DNA of 64,000 bases from JBGPOS01 sp041488155 (GTDB lineage Bacteria > Chloroflexota > Dehalococcoidia > Tepidiformales > Tepidiformaceae), in NCBI GenBank assembly GCA_041488155.1, contig JBGPOS010000008.1, positions 1 through 64,000 on the forward strand, written 5' to 3'. A program made the position numbers and the translations under genes. Of the stretch, positions 17,175 through 24,882 are shown in pieces. Every line of letters starts with the position of its first letter. The stretch's first letter is position 1. The notes beneath the pieces are model-generated. The model ran no database searches. It had not been told where the DNA came from and saw only the letters and a list, made by a program, of their open reading frames with translations.

Positions 17175-17485
17175 TTCTTCTGGGAGGAAGTGCGGAGATA
17201 CCGGGCGGCGGCCTCTTCTGCGTGCTCCGCCCTGGCTTTCTTGATGAGCGCTTTGAGGCCCGCATCGCTTAGGGGTGGCCGGTCTGGGTCGTAGAGGAAT
17301 CCGTACGCGCGATCGATGGCATCCTCTGCCTTCCTGATCTGGATCTCCCCTTCGCTCTCGGCGACCTCCACCGCCTGGCCGGGCGCCAGGCCCAGGTCCT
17401 TCAAGAAGCGCGCCGGGATCGTCACCTGGTTACGCTTCCCGATCCTGGTCACGTGTCTCGTACCGGCCTTCACTGCTCGGAGCAT
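17171..17485 (-). CDS. AbrB/SpoVT-type antitoxin VapB, copy 2
   Basis: 104-residue antitoxin with the swapped-hairpin DNA-binding motif GKRNQVTIPARFLKDLGLAP near the N-terminus (MLRAVKAGTRHVTRI), followed by PGQAVEVAESEGEIQIRKAE and a helical toxin-binding tail. It is the functional partner of the VapC that overlaps its stop. A 114-bp block of this gene (17318-17431) is identical to 17769-17882 in the neighbouring copy. The ATG at 17485 is used; the ORF upstream of it is a toxin remnant. Confidence 0.88.
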   Translation of the reverse strand: MLRAVKAGTRHVTRIGKRNQVTIPARFLKDLGLAPGQAVEVAESEGEIQIRKAEDAIDRAYGFLYDPDRPPLSDAGLKALIKKARAEHAEEAAARYLRTSSQKK

Positions 17486-17570
17486 ACCACAGTGAGGATC
17501 CTGTTTCTCACTGACGCGGGCCCGGCCTTTCACGCCAGTTCGAACAGGAACTCCACTTCCACCGGTACGC
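17318..17570 (-). repeat. Tandem duplication, copy 2 (vapB core to Rid tail)
   Basis: Copy lying 450-451 bp from 17769-18020. The vapB core (17318-17431) is identical over 114 bp. The upstream region and the last codons of a RidA-like gene are still recognisable, for example CGAACAGGAACTCCACTTCC at 17541. Confidence 0.88.
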
Positions 17571-17623
17571 CGAAGAAGGTTCCCCAGAATGAAGTTCGTG
17601 TCGAGATAGACCGCATCAGTCAT
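17530..17623 (-). pseudogene. VapC remnant fused to a RidA tail remnant
   Basis: From an ATG at 17623 the frame reads MTDAVYLDTNFILGNLL, a clear PIN-domain beginning with its first catalytic Asp. It then breaks at about 17570 into a second fragment. In another frame that fragment encodes VPVEVEFLFELA and a stop, the duplicated C-terminus of the RidA-family gene at 17980. So only about 17 toxin codons survive. It is a deletion scar left after a tandem duplication. Confidence 0.8.
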
Positions 17624-17936
17624 CCTTCAAGTTGGCCATGGTGCGAGCGTCTGCCGCCGCGGCTTCCTCGGCGTGCTCCTTTCTCGATTGGTGGATGATG
17701 CGAACCAGTTCTTCGTCGCTCAGCGGGGCGATCCCTGGTCGATGCAGGAAGCCGATAAATCGCGACCAGGCATCCTCTGCCTTCCTGATCTGGATCTCCC
17801 CTTCGCTCTCGGCGACCTCCACCGCCTGGCCGGGCGCCAGGCCCAGGTCCTTCAAGAAGCGCGCCGGGATCGTCACCTGGTTGCGCTTCCCGACTCGTGT
17901 CACGTGCTTCAGACCCGTCTTCACTGCGCGAAGCAT
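17616..17936 (-). CDS. AbrB-type antitoxin VapB, copy 1 (orphan)
   Basis: 106 residues, near-identical in its DNA-binding half to copy 2 (GKRNQVTIPARFLKDLGLAP shared) but diverged in the C-terminal toxin-binding half (FIGFLHRPGIAPLSDEEL). Its stop overlaps the ATG of the truncated VapC by 8 bases, so it once had its own toxin. It may still regulate the shared promoter or neutralise toxin in trans. It is transcribed in the same direction as, and just after, the RidA gene. Confidence 0.85.
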   Translation of the reverse strand: MLRAVKTGLKHVTRVGKRNQVTIPARFLKDLGLAPGQAVEVAESEGEIQIRKAEDAWSRFIGFLHRPGIAPLSDEELVRIIHQSRKEHAEEAAAADARTMANLKDD

Positions 17937-18020
17937 ACCACAGTGAAGCGCCTGTTTCTCACTGAGAACGACCCGGACCTTACGCCACTTCGAACAGGAA
18001 CTCCACTTCCACGGGGACCC
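17769..18020 (-). repeat. Tandem duplication, copy 1
   Basis: Source or sister of 17318-17570, covering the vapB core, its upstream region (CATACCACAGTG shared) and the 3' end of the RidA-family gene. Confidence 0.88.
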
Positions 18021-18438
18021 CGAACGGCAGCTCCGCGACCCCTATCGCGATCCGGGCGTGCCTTCCCGCGTCGCCAAAGACGTCGATCAGCAACTCCGAT
18101 GCGCCGTTCACGACCCGCGGGTGTTCGACGAACCCCTCGGCGCTGGCCACGTAGCCTGCAACCCGGACCACGCGCACCACCCGGTCCAGCGTACCCAGGT
18201 GGGCCCGCACGATCCCGAGGGCGTTAACGGCGCACTGGCGGGCGAGCACCGCCGCCTCTTCCAGGGTGACGCTCTCGCCGCACTTACCGTGTCTGAGCAC
18301 TTCGCCTTCGCGCGCGGGTACCTGTCCCGAAACGTAGAGCAGGTTCCCTGTCTGCACGCACGGCGCGTACAGGCCCGCCGGCCGCGATGCTTTCGGCAAG
18401 GCAATGCCAAGGTCAATCAGTCGATCCTCAGCGCTCAT
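17980..18438 (-). CDS. RidA/YjgF-family protein
   Basis: Probable enamine/imine deaminase-type protein of 152 residues. Family marks are GNLLYVSGQVPAREGEV, VNALGIVRAHLGTLDRVVRV and ARIAIGVAELPFGVPVEVE near the end. The conserved Arg of the classic RidA active site is expected in the 'GRHARIAIGV' region, and Arg is present there. The ATG overlaps the parB stop (ATGA), so it is the last gene of the par operon. A copy of its final codons has been duplicated at 17530-17570. Confidence 0.85.
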   Translation of the reverse strand: MSAEDRLIDLGIALPKASRPAGLYAPCVQTGNLLYVSGQVPAREGEVLRHGKCGESVTLEEAAVLARQCAVNALGIVRAHLGTLDRVVRVVRVAGYVASAEGFVEHPRVVNGASELLIDVFGDAGRHARIAIGVAELPFGVPVEVEFLFEVA

Positions 18439-19340
18439 GCTTCCTCCCCCAGCAGCGTGCGGACGACATTGTCGAACTCCTCCGTGCTGTAGCAATCGAT
18501 GGTAATGCGGGCGCCCTGCTTTTGGGGGACGACGCTTACCCGTGTGCTCAACGCCCGCCGCAACCGTGCCTCGATGCTCGCTATTGTCGCGTCGCGGCGC
18601 CCCGTTGCCGCCCCACGCGTGCCGGCCGTCGAGGCCATCCCGGCCAGCGTCTTGCGGACCAACGCCTCTGTTTCTCGCACGCTCAGCCGGCGTCTCAGCA
18701 CTTCCCGCCAGGCGGCCAGGCGCGCGTGGCCCCCCTCCACGCCGAGCAGTGCGCGCGCGTGCCCTTCGCTGAGTTCGCCCGCCACCAGGCTGCGCCGGAT
18801 CTCGGGCTCCAGCGCCAGCAACCGGAGCGCGTTCGTCACTGAAACCCGGCTCTTTCCCACGCGCCGCGCCGCCTCCTCCTGGGTCATGCCGTAGTCTTCG
18901 GTCAGCCGCCGGTAGGCCATCGCTTCTTCGATTGCGTTCAGGTCCGCCCGCTGGATGTTCTCTACGAGGGCCAGTTCGAGCAGGCTGGCATCGGCCGCTT
19001 CGCGGATCACGACCGGCACGGTCGCAAGCCCGGCCAGCCGCGCGGCCTGCAGCCGCCGTTCGCCTGCGATGAGCCGGTACCCGCCGTGCTCGGCCCGGCT
19101 CACGACGAGCGGCTGGATCACCCCGTGCGTCCGGATCGACTCTGCAAGTTCGCGCAGCTGTTCCGGCTCGAAATGTGATCGCGGCTGCTCTGGGTTCGGC
19201 GCGATGAGGTCGATGTCGAGCGCTTCGAGTCCGCCCTGGAGCCCGGGCCGAGTCCGGTCCTCGAGGGCACCGGCATAGGCGGAGCCGGCCGGGATGAGGG
19301 CATCGAGCCCGCGCCCGAGCCCGCGCTTTGGGTGCGTCAC
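18435..19340 (-). CDS. parB: Chromosome-partitioning protein ParB
   Basis: CTP-dependent DNA clamp that loads at parS and spreads; 301 residues. The start KRGLGRGLDALIP is the ParA-contacting motif. The CTP-binding catalytic core shows YRLIAGERRLQAARLAG and LVENIQRADLNAIEEA. The helix-turn-helix is TQEEAARRVGKSRVSVTNAL, and a C-terminal dimer domain follows. Two parS-like sites lie at 23995 and 24046. The ATG overlaps the parA stop. Confidence 0.96.
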   Translation of the reverse strand: MTHPKRGLGRGLDALIPAGSAYAGALEDRTRPGLQGGLEALDIDLIAPNPEQPRSHFEPEQLRELAESIRTHGVIQPLVVSRAEHGGYRLIAGERRLQAARLAGLATVPVVIREAADASLLELALVENIQRADLNAIEEAMAYRRLTEDYGMTQEEAARRVGKSRVSVTNALRLLALEPEIRRSLVAGELSEGHARALLGVEGGHARLAAWREVLRRRLSVRETEALVRKTLAGMASTAGTRGAATGRRDATIASIEARLRRALSTRVSVVPQKQGARITIDCYSTEEFDNVVRTLLGEEA

Positions 19341-20107
19341 ACCGGTACCCCCGCGCGTTCGAGGACCTCAGTGGCGAGTGCATCGTAGGCAGCAGCCGGC
19401 CGCCCACCGGGTTCGTAACGGAAGATCGACTGTCCGTGACTCGGAGCCTCGCTCAGCCGCACGGCCCGCGGGATGATTGTCGTAAACGTCTCGACGAAGT
19501 GGCTGCGAACCTCGTCGACCACCTGTTGTGACAGCCGCGTCCGTGCGTCGAACATCGTCAGCACCACCCCGAAGATGCGCAGCCCAGGGTTCAGGTTGCG
19601 CCGCACGAGGTCGAGCGTCTGCAAGAGCCGGCTCAGACCCTCCAACGCCATGTATTCGCACTGCACCGGGATGATGACGCTGTCGCAGGCTGCCAGGGCG
19701 TTGATCGTGAGCAGACCAAGCGACGGCGGGCAGTCGATGAAGATCCAGTCGTAGCGCTCTCGAAGCGGTGCGATCGCCGTCGCGAGCCGGCGTTCGCGCG
19801 CCATCACCGGCACCAGTTCCACCTCGGCCCCGGCCAACGCCGCGCTCGCTGGCAGCAGGCTGATCCGCTCCTCCGGCACCTCCAGCACCGAGTCCCCAGC
19901 GGGCCGCTCCTCCAGTAGCACCTCATACACCCCATCACGGTCGCGCCCATCGACGCCGGCAGCGCTCGTCGCGTTCGCCTGGGGGTCGAGATCGACGAGC
20001 AGCACCCGCTGACCTCTCCGGCCGAGCCCGGCCGCGAGCGAAACCGCCGTCGTCGTCTTGCCCACTCCACCCTTCTGGTTGACGAAGGTCACGACGCGGG
20101 CAGCCAT
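19337..20107 (-). CDS. parA: Chromosome-partitioning ATPase ParA/Soj
   Basis: Walker-type partition ATPase, 256 residues. The deviant Walker A KGGVGKTTTAVSLAAGL is near residue 13, LLVDLDPQANATSA follows, Walker B is IFIDCPPSLGLLTINAL, and the conserved PVQCEYMALEGLSRLL is also present. ATP-dependent nucleoid binding drives ParB-parS movement. The start overlaps the stop of the upstream kinase by one base. Confidence 0.96.
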   Translation of the reverse strand: MAARVVTFVNQKGGVGKTTTAVSLAAGLGRRGQRVLLVDLDPQANATSAAGVDGRDRDGVYEVLLEERPAGDSVLEVPEERISLLPASAALAGAEVELVPVMARERRLATAIAPLRERYDWIFIDCPPSLGLLTINALAACDSVIIPVQCEYMALEGLSRLLQTLDLVRRNLNPGLRIFGVVLTMFDARTRLSQQVVDEVRSHFVETFTTIIPRAVRLSEAPSHGQSIFRYEPGGRPAAAYDALATEVLERAGVPV

Positions 20108-20925
20108 CAGGCGGCCTCCTCGCGGAGCCGCTCTTCGACCCTCGCTCGCGACGGGATGCCGGCCAACCCCGGGCCCTCTACGGTCAGCGCTCCTGCCGCC
20201 AGGGCGAACCGGCAGGCTTCCTCCAGGTCGCCGGTCTCGGCGAGCCGCACAACAAAGGCGGTCGCGAAACTGTCGCCGGCGCCGGTCGGGTCGACGACCT
20301 TCGCCCGGATCGCCTCGAGCCGCCGCCTCCCGTCGCGCGTCACCAGCGTGGCCCCGCGGTAGCCGCGCGTCAGCAGCGCCGTAGCTCCCCGCTCGGCTAT
20401 CGCGCCGGCGAGCGCTTCCGGGTCCCCCGTATCCTCTTCGCTGAAGAAGGCGTAGACGCCCGGTGCGATGAACGGCTCGATGCATCGGACTGGGTCTGGC
20501 TCGGCGCGGATCTGGCCCCCGGCGTCCACTGTCCGAAGCGGCCCCTGCAGGCTCACACCAATGACCGGCGCCGCCACCGGCGGCAAGCCCTCGAATTCGT
20601 GATACGAGGGCGCTAGCAAGAACGCATTCGTCTTCTTAGGCAGCGTTATGTCCTGTGAAGAGATCGCCTCGCCCGCCTCCAGCAGCAGCTGGGTGCGGTT
20701 GCCAGCGGCGTCGTAGCTATTGGCGTAGCGCGAAACGTCGCCGGCGGGCAACGCTCGTACCGCTATTCCCGCCAGCGGCGAACGGTCGTAGCTCGGGGAC
20801 AACCGTGTGATCAGTGTCACGTCCGCGCCCAACGCCTGCGCCATGCGCGCCGAGTAGAGCGACGGCCCCCCTGGCCGCCACCCACCCTCCGGGGTGCGGT
20901 CCAGCGTCACGTTGCCGGCCACCAC
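20107..20925 (-). CDS. PfkB-family carbohydrate/nucleoside kinase
   Basis: Ribokinase-fold kinase of about 272 residues. The PfkB signature 2 VDPTGAGDSFATAFVVRLAE holds the catalytic Asp and anion hole. The N-terminal GG motif is weak (PEGGWRPGGPSLYSARMAQALG). The start is GTG with GAGGAGG 14 bases upstream. Its insertion between khpB and parA, with overlaps on the parA side, is unusual for this cluster. The substrate cannot be assigned. Confidence 0.82.
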   Translation of the reverse strand: MVAGNVTLDRTPEGGWRPGGPSLYSARMAQALGADVTLITRLSPSYDRSPLAGIAVRALPAGDVSRYANSYDAAGNRTQLLLEAGEAISSQDITLPKKTNAFLLAPSYHEFEGLPPVAAPVIGVSLQGPLRTVDAGGQIRAEPDPVRCIEPFIAPGVYAFFSEEDTGDPEALAGAIAERGATALLTRGYRGATLVTRDGRRRLEAIRAKVVDPTGAGDSFATAFVVRLAETGDLEEACRFALAAGALTVEGPGLAGIPSRARVEERLREEAA

Positions 20926-20949
20926 GATGTGCGTGCTTGCCTCCTCGCG

Positions 20950-21981
20950 CTACTGCCGCGCGCTGATCACGACCTTGCGATTGTCCCCTTCGCCTACGCT
21001 GTTCGTCTCGAGCTCCGGGTCCTCGGCCAGCGCGATGTGCACCAGCCGCCGCTCCGCCGGCGACATCGGTTCGAGCGTGATCGGCGATCCCGTCTGTCGC
21101 ACGCGGTCGGCCATGCGGTGGGCCAGCGACACGACCTGCTCTTCGCGGCGGTGCCGGTAGTGTTCGACGTCGACGCTCACCCCGCCCTTGCCCGGATAGC
21201 GGCGGCTTACGATCAGGTTCACTAGGTATTGGAACGAGAGCAGCGTGTCGCCTCGCCGGCCGATCAGCAGCCCAAGATCCTCGCCGCTGATGTCGATCAC
21301 AGCTCGCACCATCCCCAGGCCATCCCCGGGCGTCAGCGGCTCGCGGATCGTCAGCCCGGCGTCGATATCGAGCAGGCGCAGCAGGTCGTCGACGATGTGG
21401 GCCGCGAAGTCGACCTCCTCGGCGTTGATGTCGGGCGTCACGTCGGGTTCCTCGTCGCGCCGCCGCTCCGGGCGGGGCGGGCGCGGTTCCCGAGGTTCGG
21501 CCGGTGCACTTTCGCTGCGGCCAGTCGCACGCCCGCGCCGGGCGGGAGCCTGGGCCGGCTGCTCGGCGGCTGCGGTCTCTTCGTCATAGCGTGGCGCGCG
21601 CAGGAAGTCCTGTTCAGTCAATTTCGGCGAGGCCGGTTCGAACCCCGTCCGCGTCTGCCGTTGCGCTTCGGGTCTTCCCCCGCGGGGCGCCCGGGCGGGT
21701 CCACGATCGCCTTGTGCGGGTGGCCGGCCGCCCCGTCCTTGCGATTGACGGCCTCGCGGGATGCGCGTATCTGCGGCCTGCCGCCCGGATTCGCCCCGAT
21801 CGGGGTTGGCGATGCGGTCCGCCCGCACAACGGCGTCTCGGGCCCCCCGTCCGAAGAGGCCACCCTTCTGTCCTTCATCGAGCACGACGAATTCGACTTC
21901 GTCGCGGCTCGCTCCGAGTTTCGCTAGCGCCTTGTTAAGGGCGTCTTCGACGGTTTTGCCGCTTGCTTCGGCCTGATCCAT
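20950..21981 (-). CDS. khpB: RNA-binding protein KhpB / Jag (SpoIIIJ-associated)
   Basis: 343 residues. A Jag_N domain (DQAEASGKTVEDALNKALAK ... GLFGRGARDAVVR) is followed by a long Arg/Pro/Gly-rich disordered linker (about 60-190). Next is a KH domain with the GxxG-type loop (DLGLLIGRRGDTLLSFQYLV) and a C-terminal R3H domain ending ETNSVGEGDNRKVVISARQ. It is normally encoded beside yidC and binds RNA in control of cell elongation and division. The start overlaps the end of yidC by 47 bases. Confidence 0.93.
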   Translation of the reverse strand: MDQAEASGKTVEDALNKALAKLGASRDEVEFVVLDEGQKGGLFGRGARDAVVRADRIANPDRGESGRQAADTRIPRGRQSQGRGGRPPAQGDRGPARAPRGGRPEAQRQTRTGFEPASPKLTEQDFLRAPRYDEETAAAEQPAQAPARRGRATGRSESAPAEPREPRPPRPERRRDEEPDVTPDINAEEVDFAAHIVDDLLRLLDIDAGLTIREPLTPGDGLGMVRAVIDISGEDLGLLIGRRGDTLLSFQYLVNLIVSRRYPGKGGVSVDVEHYRHRREEQVVSLAHRMADRVRQTGSPITLEPMSPAERRLVHIALAEDPELETNSVGEGDNRKVVISARQ

Positions 21982-22807
21982 TGGCTGTCCTCAATTCTCG
22001 AGCAGGTTGGGTACGGGCGGGCGGCGAGTCGGCGGTGCTCGAACTGCCCGCAAAGGCGGCGGCGCGGGCGGGCACGCGCGCCTTCACCAGAGGCTGGATC
22101 TTCAGCCAGGGGAATCCGTAGGTGGCAACATTGAAGCCAATCCCGACGATGGAGTTCACCACCCAGTAGAGGCTCACCCCCGTGGGGAAGCTCAACGCGA
22201 AGAAGGCGAACATCAACGGCATCATGTAGGCCATCATTTGCTGCTGCGCCTTCGCCCGTTCGTCGGTCACCACGGTTACCGTGGTTTTCGTCTGCGCCCA
22301 GGTCGTGATGCCCACCAACGCGACCATGAGCAGGTTCCCGCTCGCCCGCAGGTCCAAACCGATGAAGTGCTCCTGCAGCGGCACCGCGTGCTGGATAAAA
22401 CTCCACGAATAGAGATGGTTGTGCAGGTTCTCCAGTGCCTCGGGCGATTCAGGCAATGTCTGGCGAATCGAATAGTAGAGCGCGATCAGCACCGGGAACT
22501 GAAGCAGCATCGGCCCAAGGCAGCCAAGCGGGTTGACCCCCGCTTCGCCGTAGATCTTCATCATCTCCTGCTGCCGCCGCTTCGGGTCGCTGTACTTCTT
22601 GTTGATCTCCTGCACACGCGGCTGGATGAGTTGCATCGCCCGCGTCTGGTGAAGCTGCCGCAGGGTCAGCGGGAATGTCACCAGGCGGATGATGATGGTG
22701 AAGGCGATGATCGCCAGGCCGAAGCTGCTGAACAGCACGGTGTTCAGCATCACCAGGAAGTTGATCATCGGGTCCAGCAAGGCGAGCGTGAAAATGTCGC
22801 CGATCAC
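21935..22807 (-). CDS. yidC: Membrane protein insertase YidC/Oxa1
   Basis: Inserts and folds membrane proteins with or without Sec. It is 290 residues, the short Gram-positive-like form without the periplasmic domain. The cytoplasmic loop contains PLTLRQLHQTRAMQLIQPRVQEINKKYSDP. The membrane core shows NPLGCLGPMLLQFPVLIALY and FPTGVSLYWVVNSIVGIG, and the tail is basic (SKRQNRRRRP). The start overlaps the upstream lipoprotein stop by 4 bases (ATGA). Confidence 0.95.
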   Translation of the reverse strand: MIGDIFTLALLDPMINFLVMLNTVLFSSFGLAIIAFTIIIRLVTFPLTLRQLHQTRAMQLIQPRVQEINKKYSDPKRRQQEMMKIYGEAGVNPLGCLGPMLLQFPVLIALYYSIRQTLPESPEALENLHNHLYSWSFIQHAVPLQEHFIGLDLRASGNLLMVALVGITTWAQTKTTVTVVTDERAKAQQQMMAYMMPLMFAFFALSFPTGVSLYWVVNSIVGIGFNVATYGFPWLKIQPLVKARVPARAAAFAGSSSTADSPPARTQPARELRTANGSGRSKRQNRRRRP

Positions 22808-23940
22808 GGCGGGCTACCCACTGCGATCTGGACCACCGAGACCGACTTCGGGTCGGCCCGGAACAGCTTCCCGTTCGTCGTCGATACGAGCGCGGTCTTC
22901 CCATCCAGGCTCAGCGAAACGTCCGCCCGCACCGTCCCGTTGTCGAGGATAGGCACGGAGTTGAGCACGCTCCCGTTGCGGGCGCTCAGGAAATGGACGA
23001 TCGGCTTCCGGTCTGCCACCACCACGGTATCTTCGATGATAACCGGGGCCGACTTCACCTTGTTGCTGGCCTTGAAGTGCCAGAGTTCTTCGTTGGTAGT
23101 TATGTTAAGTGCGTAGACAGCCCCCGAGAAGTCTCCGAAGTAGGCCACGTTGTCCCTGAAGGCGGGCTTCGTCCAGACCCAATCGGAGGCGTGGAAGCCG
23201 CCCTTCGGCGCCTGGCCTGTGGCGATGTCCACGATGTAGACCTGCTTGTTCAGGCTCGGGACGAAGAGGTGCGAGTCGTCGAGCAGCGCAAGGTCGGCGA
23301 TCGCGCCACTCACGTGGAAGGGCTTCGCCCAGTGCTTCTGCGAGCCGTCCTTGAGGTCGAACGCGAACACGTCGCCGCCCATGGTGGCGACGTAGAGGAC
23401 GCCATCTTTCGCCACCGGCTGGGCCCAGATCCCGTCCGCCAGCTTCAGTCCGTTCGCCGGCCAGCCGGGAGCTGCGCTGTGGTCCGCCTTCTTCACGACG
23501 TACAGCCTGCCCTGGGTGGTCCCGAAAGCCAGCAGGTCACCGGCGAGCGTGGGCCCGCCGATCACGCTGCCTTCCAGCCCCGTGAGCTGCCAGCGCAGGC
23601 TGCCGTCGGCCGTCCTGATCGCGAACGCCTCGCCCTTGTAGGTAGCGAGGTAGACCGTGTCGCCGTCGACGATCGGTTTCCCGTAGAGCGCGTCGAGCTT
23701 GACGTCTTTCTGGTCGGGGAATCGGTTCTTGTCGGGGAACGTCCAGAGGAGGGGTGGGTTGCCTTCAGCGCCGAGGTTCGTAGCCGCGAGCTTGTCTTTG
23801 GCCTGAAGGTAATAGGCGTTTGGGCCATCGAGCGCGGGGCTTGCCCAGCCCTGGGGGTTCACGATGCCGCCGCACGCAGAGGCGAGGAGCGCGATGCCTG
23901 CCAGGAGGAGCCCCGCCGCATATCTGCGGGGGTTCTTCAC
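22804..23940 (-). CDS. PQQ-type beta-propeller lipoprotein
   Basis: 378 residues. The signal sequence ends in the lipobox LLASAC, so it is probably attached to the outer face of the membrane. The body is made of repeated blades of the type DGTVYLATY-GEAFAIRTADGSLRW, GVLYVATMGGDVFAFDLKDG and NVAYFGDFSGAVYALN, typical of BamB/PQQ propellers used as protein-interaction scaffolds. It is co-transcribed and overlapping with yidC, which suggests a part in membrane-protein biogenesis; that role is inference. Confidence 0.85.
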   Translation of the reverse strand: MKNPRRYAAGLLLAGIALLASACGGIVNPQGWASPALDGPNAYYLQAKDKLAATNLGAEGNPPLLWTFPDKNRFPDQKDVKLDALYGKPIVDGDTVYLATYKGEAFAIRTADGSLRWQLTGLEGSVIGGPTLAGDLLAFGTTQGRLYVVKKADHSAAPGWPANGLKLADGIWAQPVAKDGVLYVATMGGDVFAFDLKDGSQKHWAKPFHVSGAIADLALLDDSHLFVPSLNKQVYIVDIATGQAPKGGFHASDWVWTKPAFRDNVAYFGDFSGAVYALNITTNEELWHFKASNKVKSAPVIIEDTVVVADRKPIVHFLSARNGSVLNSVPILDNGTVRADVSLSLDGKTALVSTTNGKLFRADPKSVSVVQIAVGSPP

Positions 23941-23994
23941 CGTTCAATGGTAGCAGGGCTCGGGGTAGGAGATAGGCCCGCCGCCGGCTCCGCA

Positions 23995-24010
23995 CGTTTC
24001 ACGTGAAACA
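23995..24010. promoter_or_regulatory. parS site 1
   Basis: CGTTTCACGTGAAACA matches the consensus TGTTTCACGTGAAACA at 15 of 16 positions, with a perfect 14-bp palindromic core. It lies upstream of the lipoprotein-yidC-khpB-parAB run. Confidence 0.92.
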
Positions 24011-24038
24011 TCCCCGCCGGCCGAAGGGTGCCTGTAGC

Positions 24039-24070
24039 CTTGCTATGTTTCACGTGAAGCATAGCAAGGG
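24039..24070. promoter_or_regulatory. parS site 2 inside a 32-bp palindrome
   Basis: TGTTTCACGTGAAGCA at 24046-24061 matches the parS consensus at 15 of 16. It is extended on both sides by CCTTGCTATG and its complement CATAGCAAGG, so all but one base pair of the 32 bp is symmetrical. It could also fold as a hairpin in RNA just after yidD. Confidence 0.9.
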
Positions 24071-24087
24071 CTCCGGCGCTCCCGCAT

Positions 24088-24300
24088 TCACTCCGGAACC
24101 GGGTCGAACCCTCTTCCCCCGCCGGGACGGCAGCGAGCCAGCCGCTTCAAGGTCAGCCACCCCCCTCGCAGCGCCCCGTGCCGATCGATCGCCTCGTAAG
24201 CGTACCGCGAACAGGTCGGCTGGTAGCGGCAGACGTTCGGCATCAACGGCGACAGCGTCCGCTGGTACAGCCAGATCGGCCCCAGGAGGAGGTATCTCAT
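24088..24300 (-). CDS. yidD: Membrane protein insertion efficiency factor YidD
   Basis: 70-residue amphipathic inner-membrane protein that helps YidC. Signature residues: YLLLGPIWLYQRTLSPLMP, then CRYQPTCSRYAYEAIDRHG with the two conserved Cys and the Tyr-Ala-Tyr/Glu-Ala block, ending KRLARCRPGGGRGFDPVPE. The ATG overlaps the rnpA stop. Confidence 0.95.
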   Translation of the reverse strand: MRYLLLGPIWLYQRTLSPLMPNVCRYQPTCSRYAYEAIDRHGALRGGWLTLKRLARCRPGGGRGFDPVPE

Positions 24301-24644
24301 CCTTCGCCGGTCTTGCCGAGCAACCCCGCGCGCACCAACCCTTGCTCCAGGGCCCGGCGCAACTCGGCGTACGACGCTTCTACCGCCCCCTGTCGTGCCG
24401 TCACGATGACGTCGTGTCCACCCGGAACGGGCAGTCCCCGCGCTGCCTCACGCAACCGCCGCTTCACGAGGTTCCGCGTCACGGCCTGTTTCGCCAGCCG
24501 CTTGCCTACCGCGAACCCCCACCGCACCGTCCCCAGTTCGTTCGCCCGCTGACGCACAACGAGAAGGGGACCGCCTGTGACGGTCCCCTCGCGATAAGCG
24601 GTATCGAATTCTTCGCCTTTGCGGAGCCGCTGTGAGCGCTCCAC
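24297..24644 (-). CDS. rnpA: Ribonuclease P protein component
   Basis: Basic protein subunit of RNase P for 5' maturation of tRNA; 115 residues. The start ERSQRLRKGEEFDTAYREG and the RNR motif (GKRLAKQAVTRNLVKRRLRE) are characteristic. The start is GTG, 13 bases after the rpmH stop. The RNA subunit is not in the window. Confidence 0.95.
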   Translation of the reverse strand: MERSQRLRKGEEFDTAYREGTVTGGPLLVVRQRANELGTVRWGFAVGKRLAKQAVTRNLVKRRLREAARGLPVPGGHDVIVTARQGAVEASYAELRRALEQGLVRAGLLGKTGEG

Positions 24645-24657
24645 TGGCCCGCTCCTT

Positions 24658-24801
24658 CTAGGCGACAGTCAGGAGCTTGCGTCCACGCGCTCGACGCGTC
24701 TTCAAGACGAGCCGCCCAGCACGCGTCGACATCCGCGAACGGAAGCCGTGCACCCGCTTCCTGCGCCGGTTGTGGGGCTGGTACGTGCGCTTGGTCGACA
24801 C
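24658..24801 (-). CDS. rpmH: Ribosomal protein bL34
   Basis: 47 residues: a GTG start, then STKRTYQPHNRRRKRVHGFR and SRMSTRAGRLVLKTRRARGR, ending KLLTVA. It is the canonical L34 sequence, highly basic. A strong Shine-Dalgarno (GGAGGGGAGCA) precedes the start. It is first gene of the origin-proximal minus-strand cluster. Confidence 0.97.
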   Translation of the reverse strand: MSTKRTYQPHNRRRKRVHGFRSRMSTRAGRLVLKTRRARGRKLLTVA

Positions 24802-24882
24802 TGCTCCCCTCCTGCTCCTCAGGCCTGGACGGCTATCGTAGCCCTCACTGCCGTTAGCGGCGAACGCGCCCTTCGCCGGAGC

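Noticed and set aside
24088..24801. dnaA boxes and a defined oriC
   Set aside because: Gene order says the origin is near, but no cluster of TTATCCACA-type boxes was found in the window.
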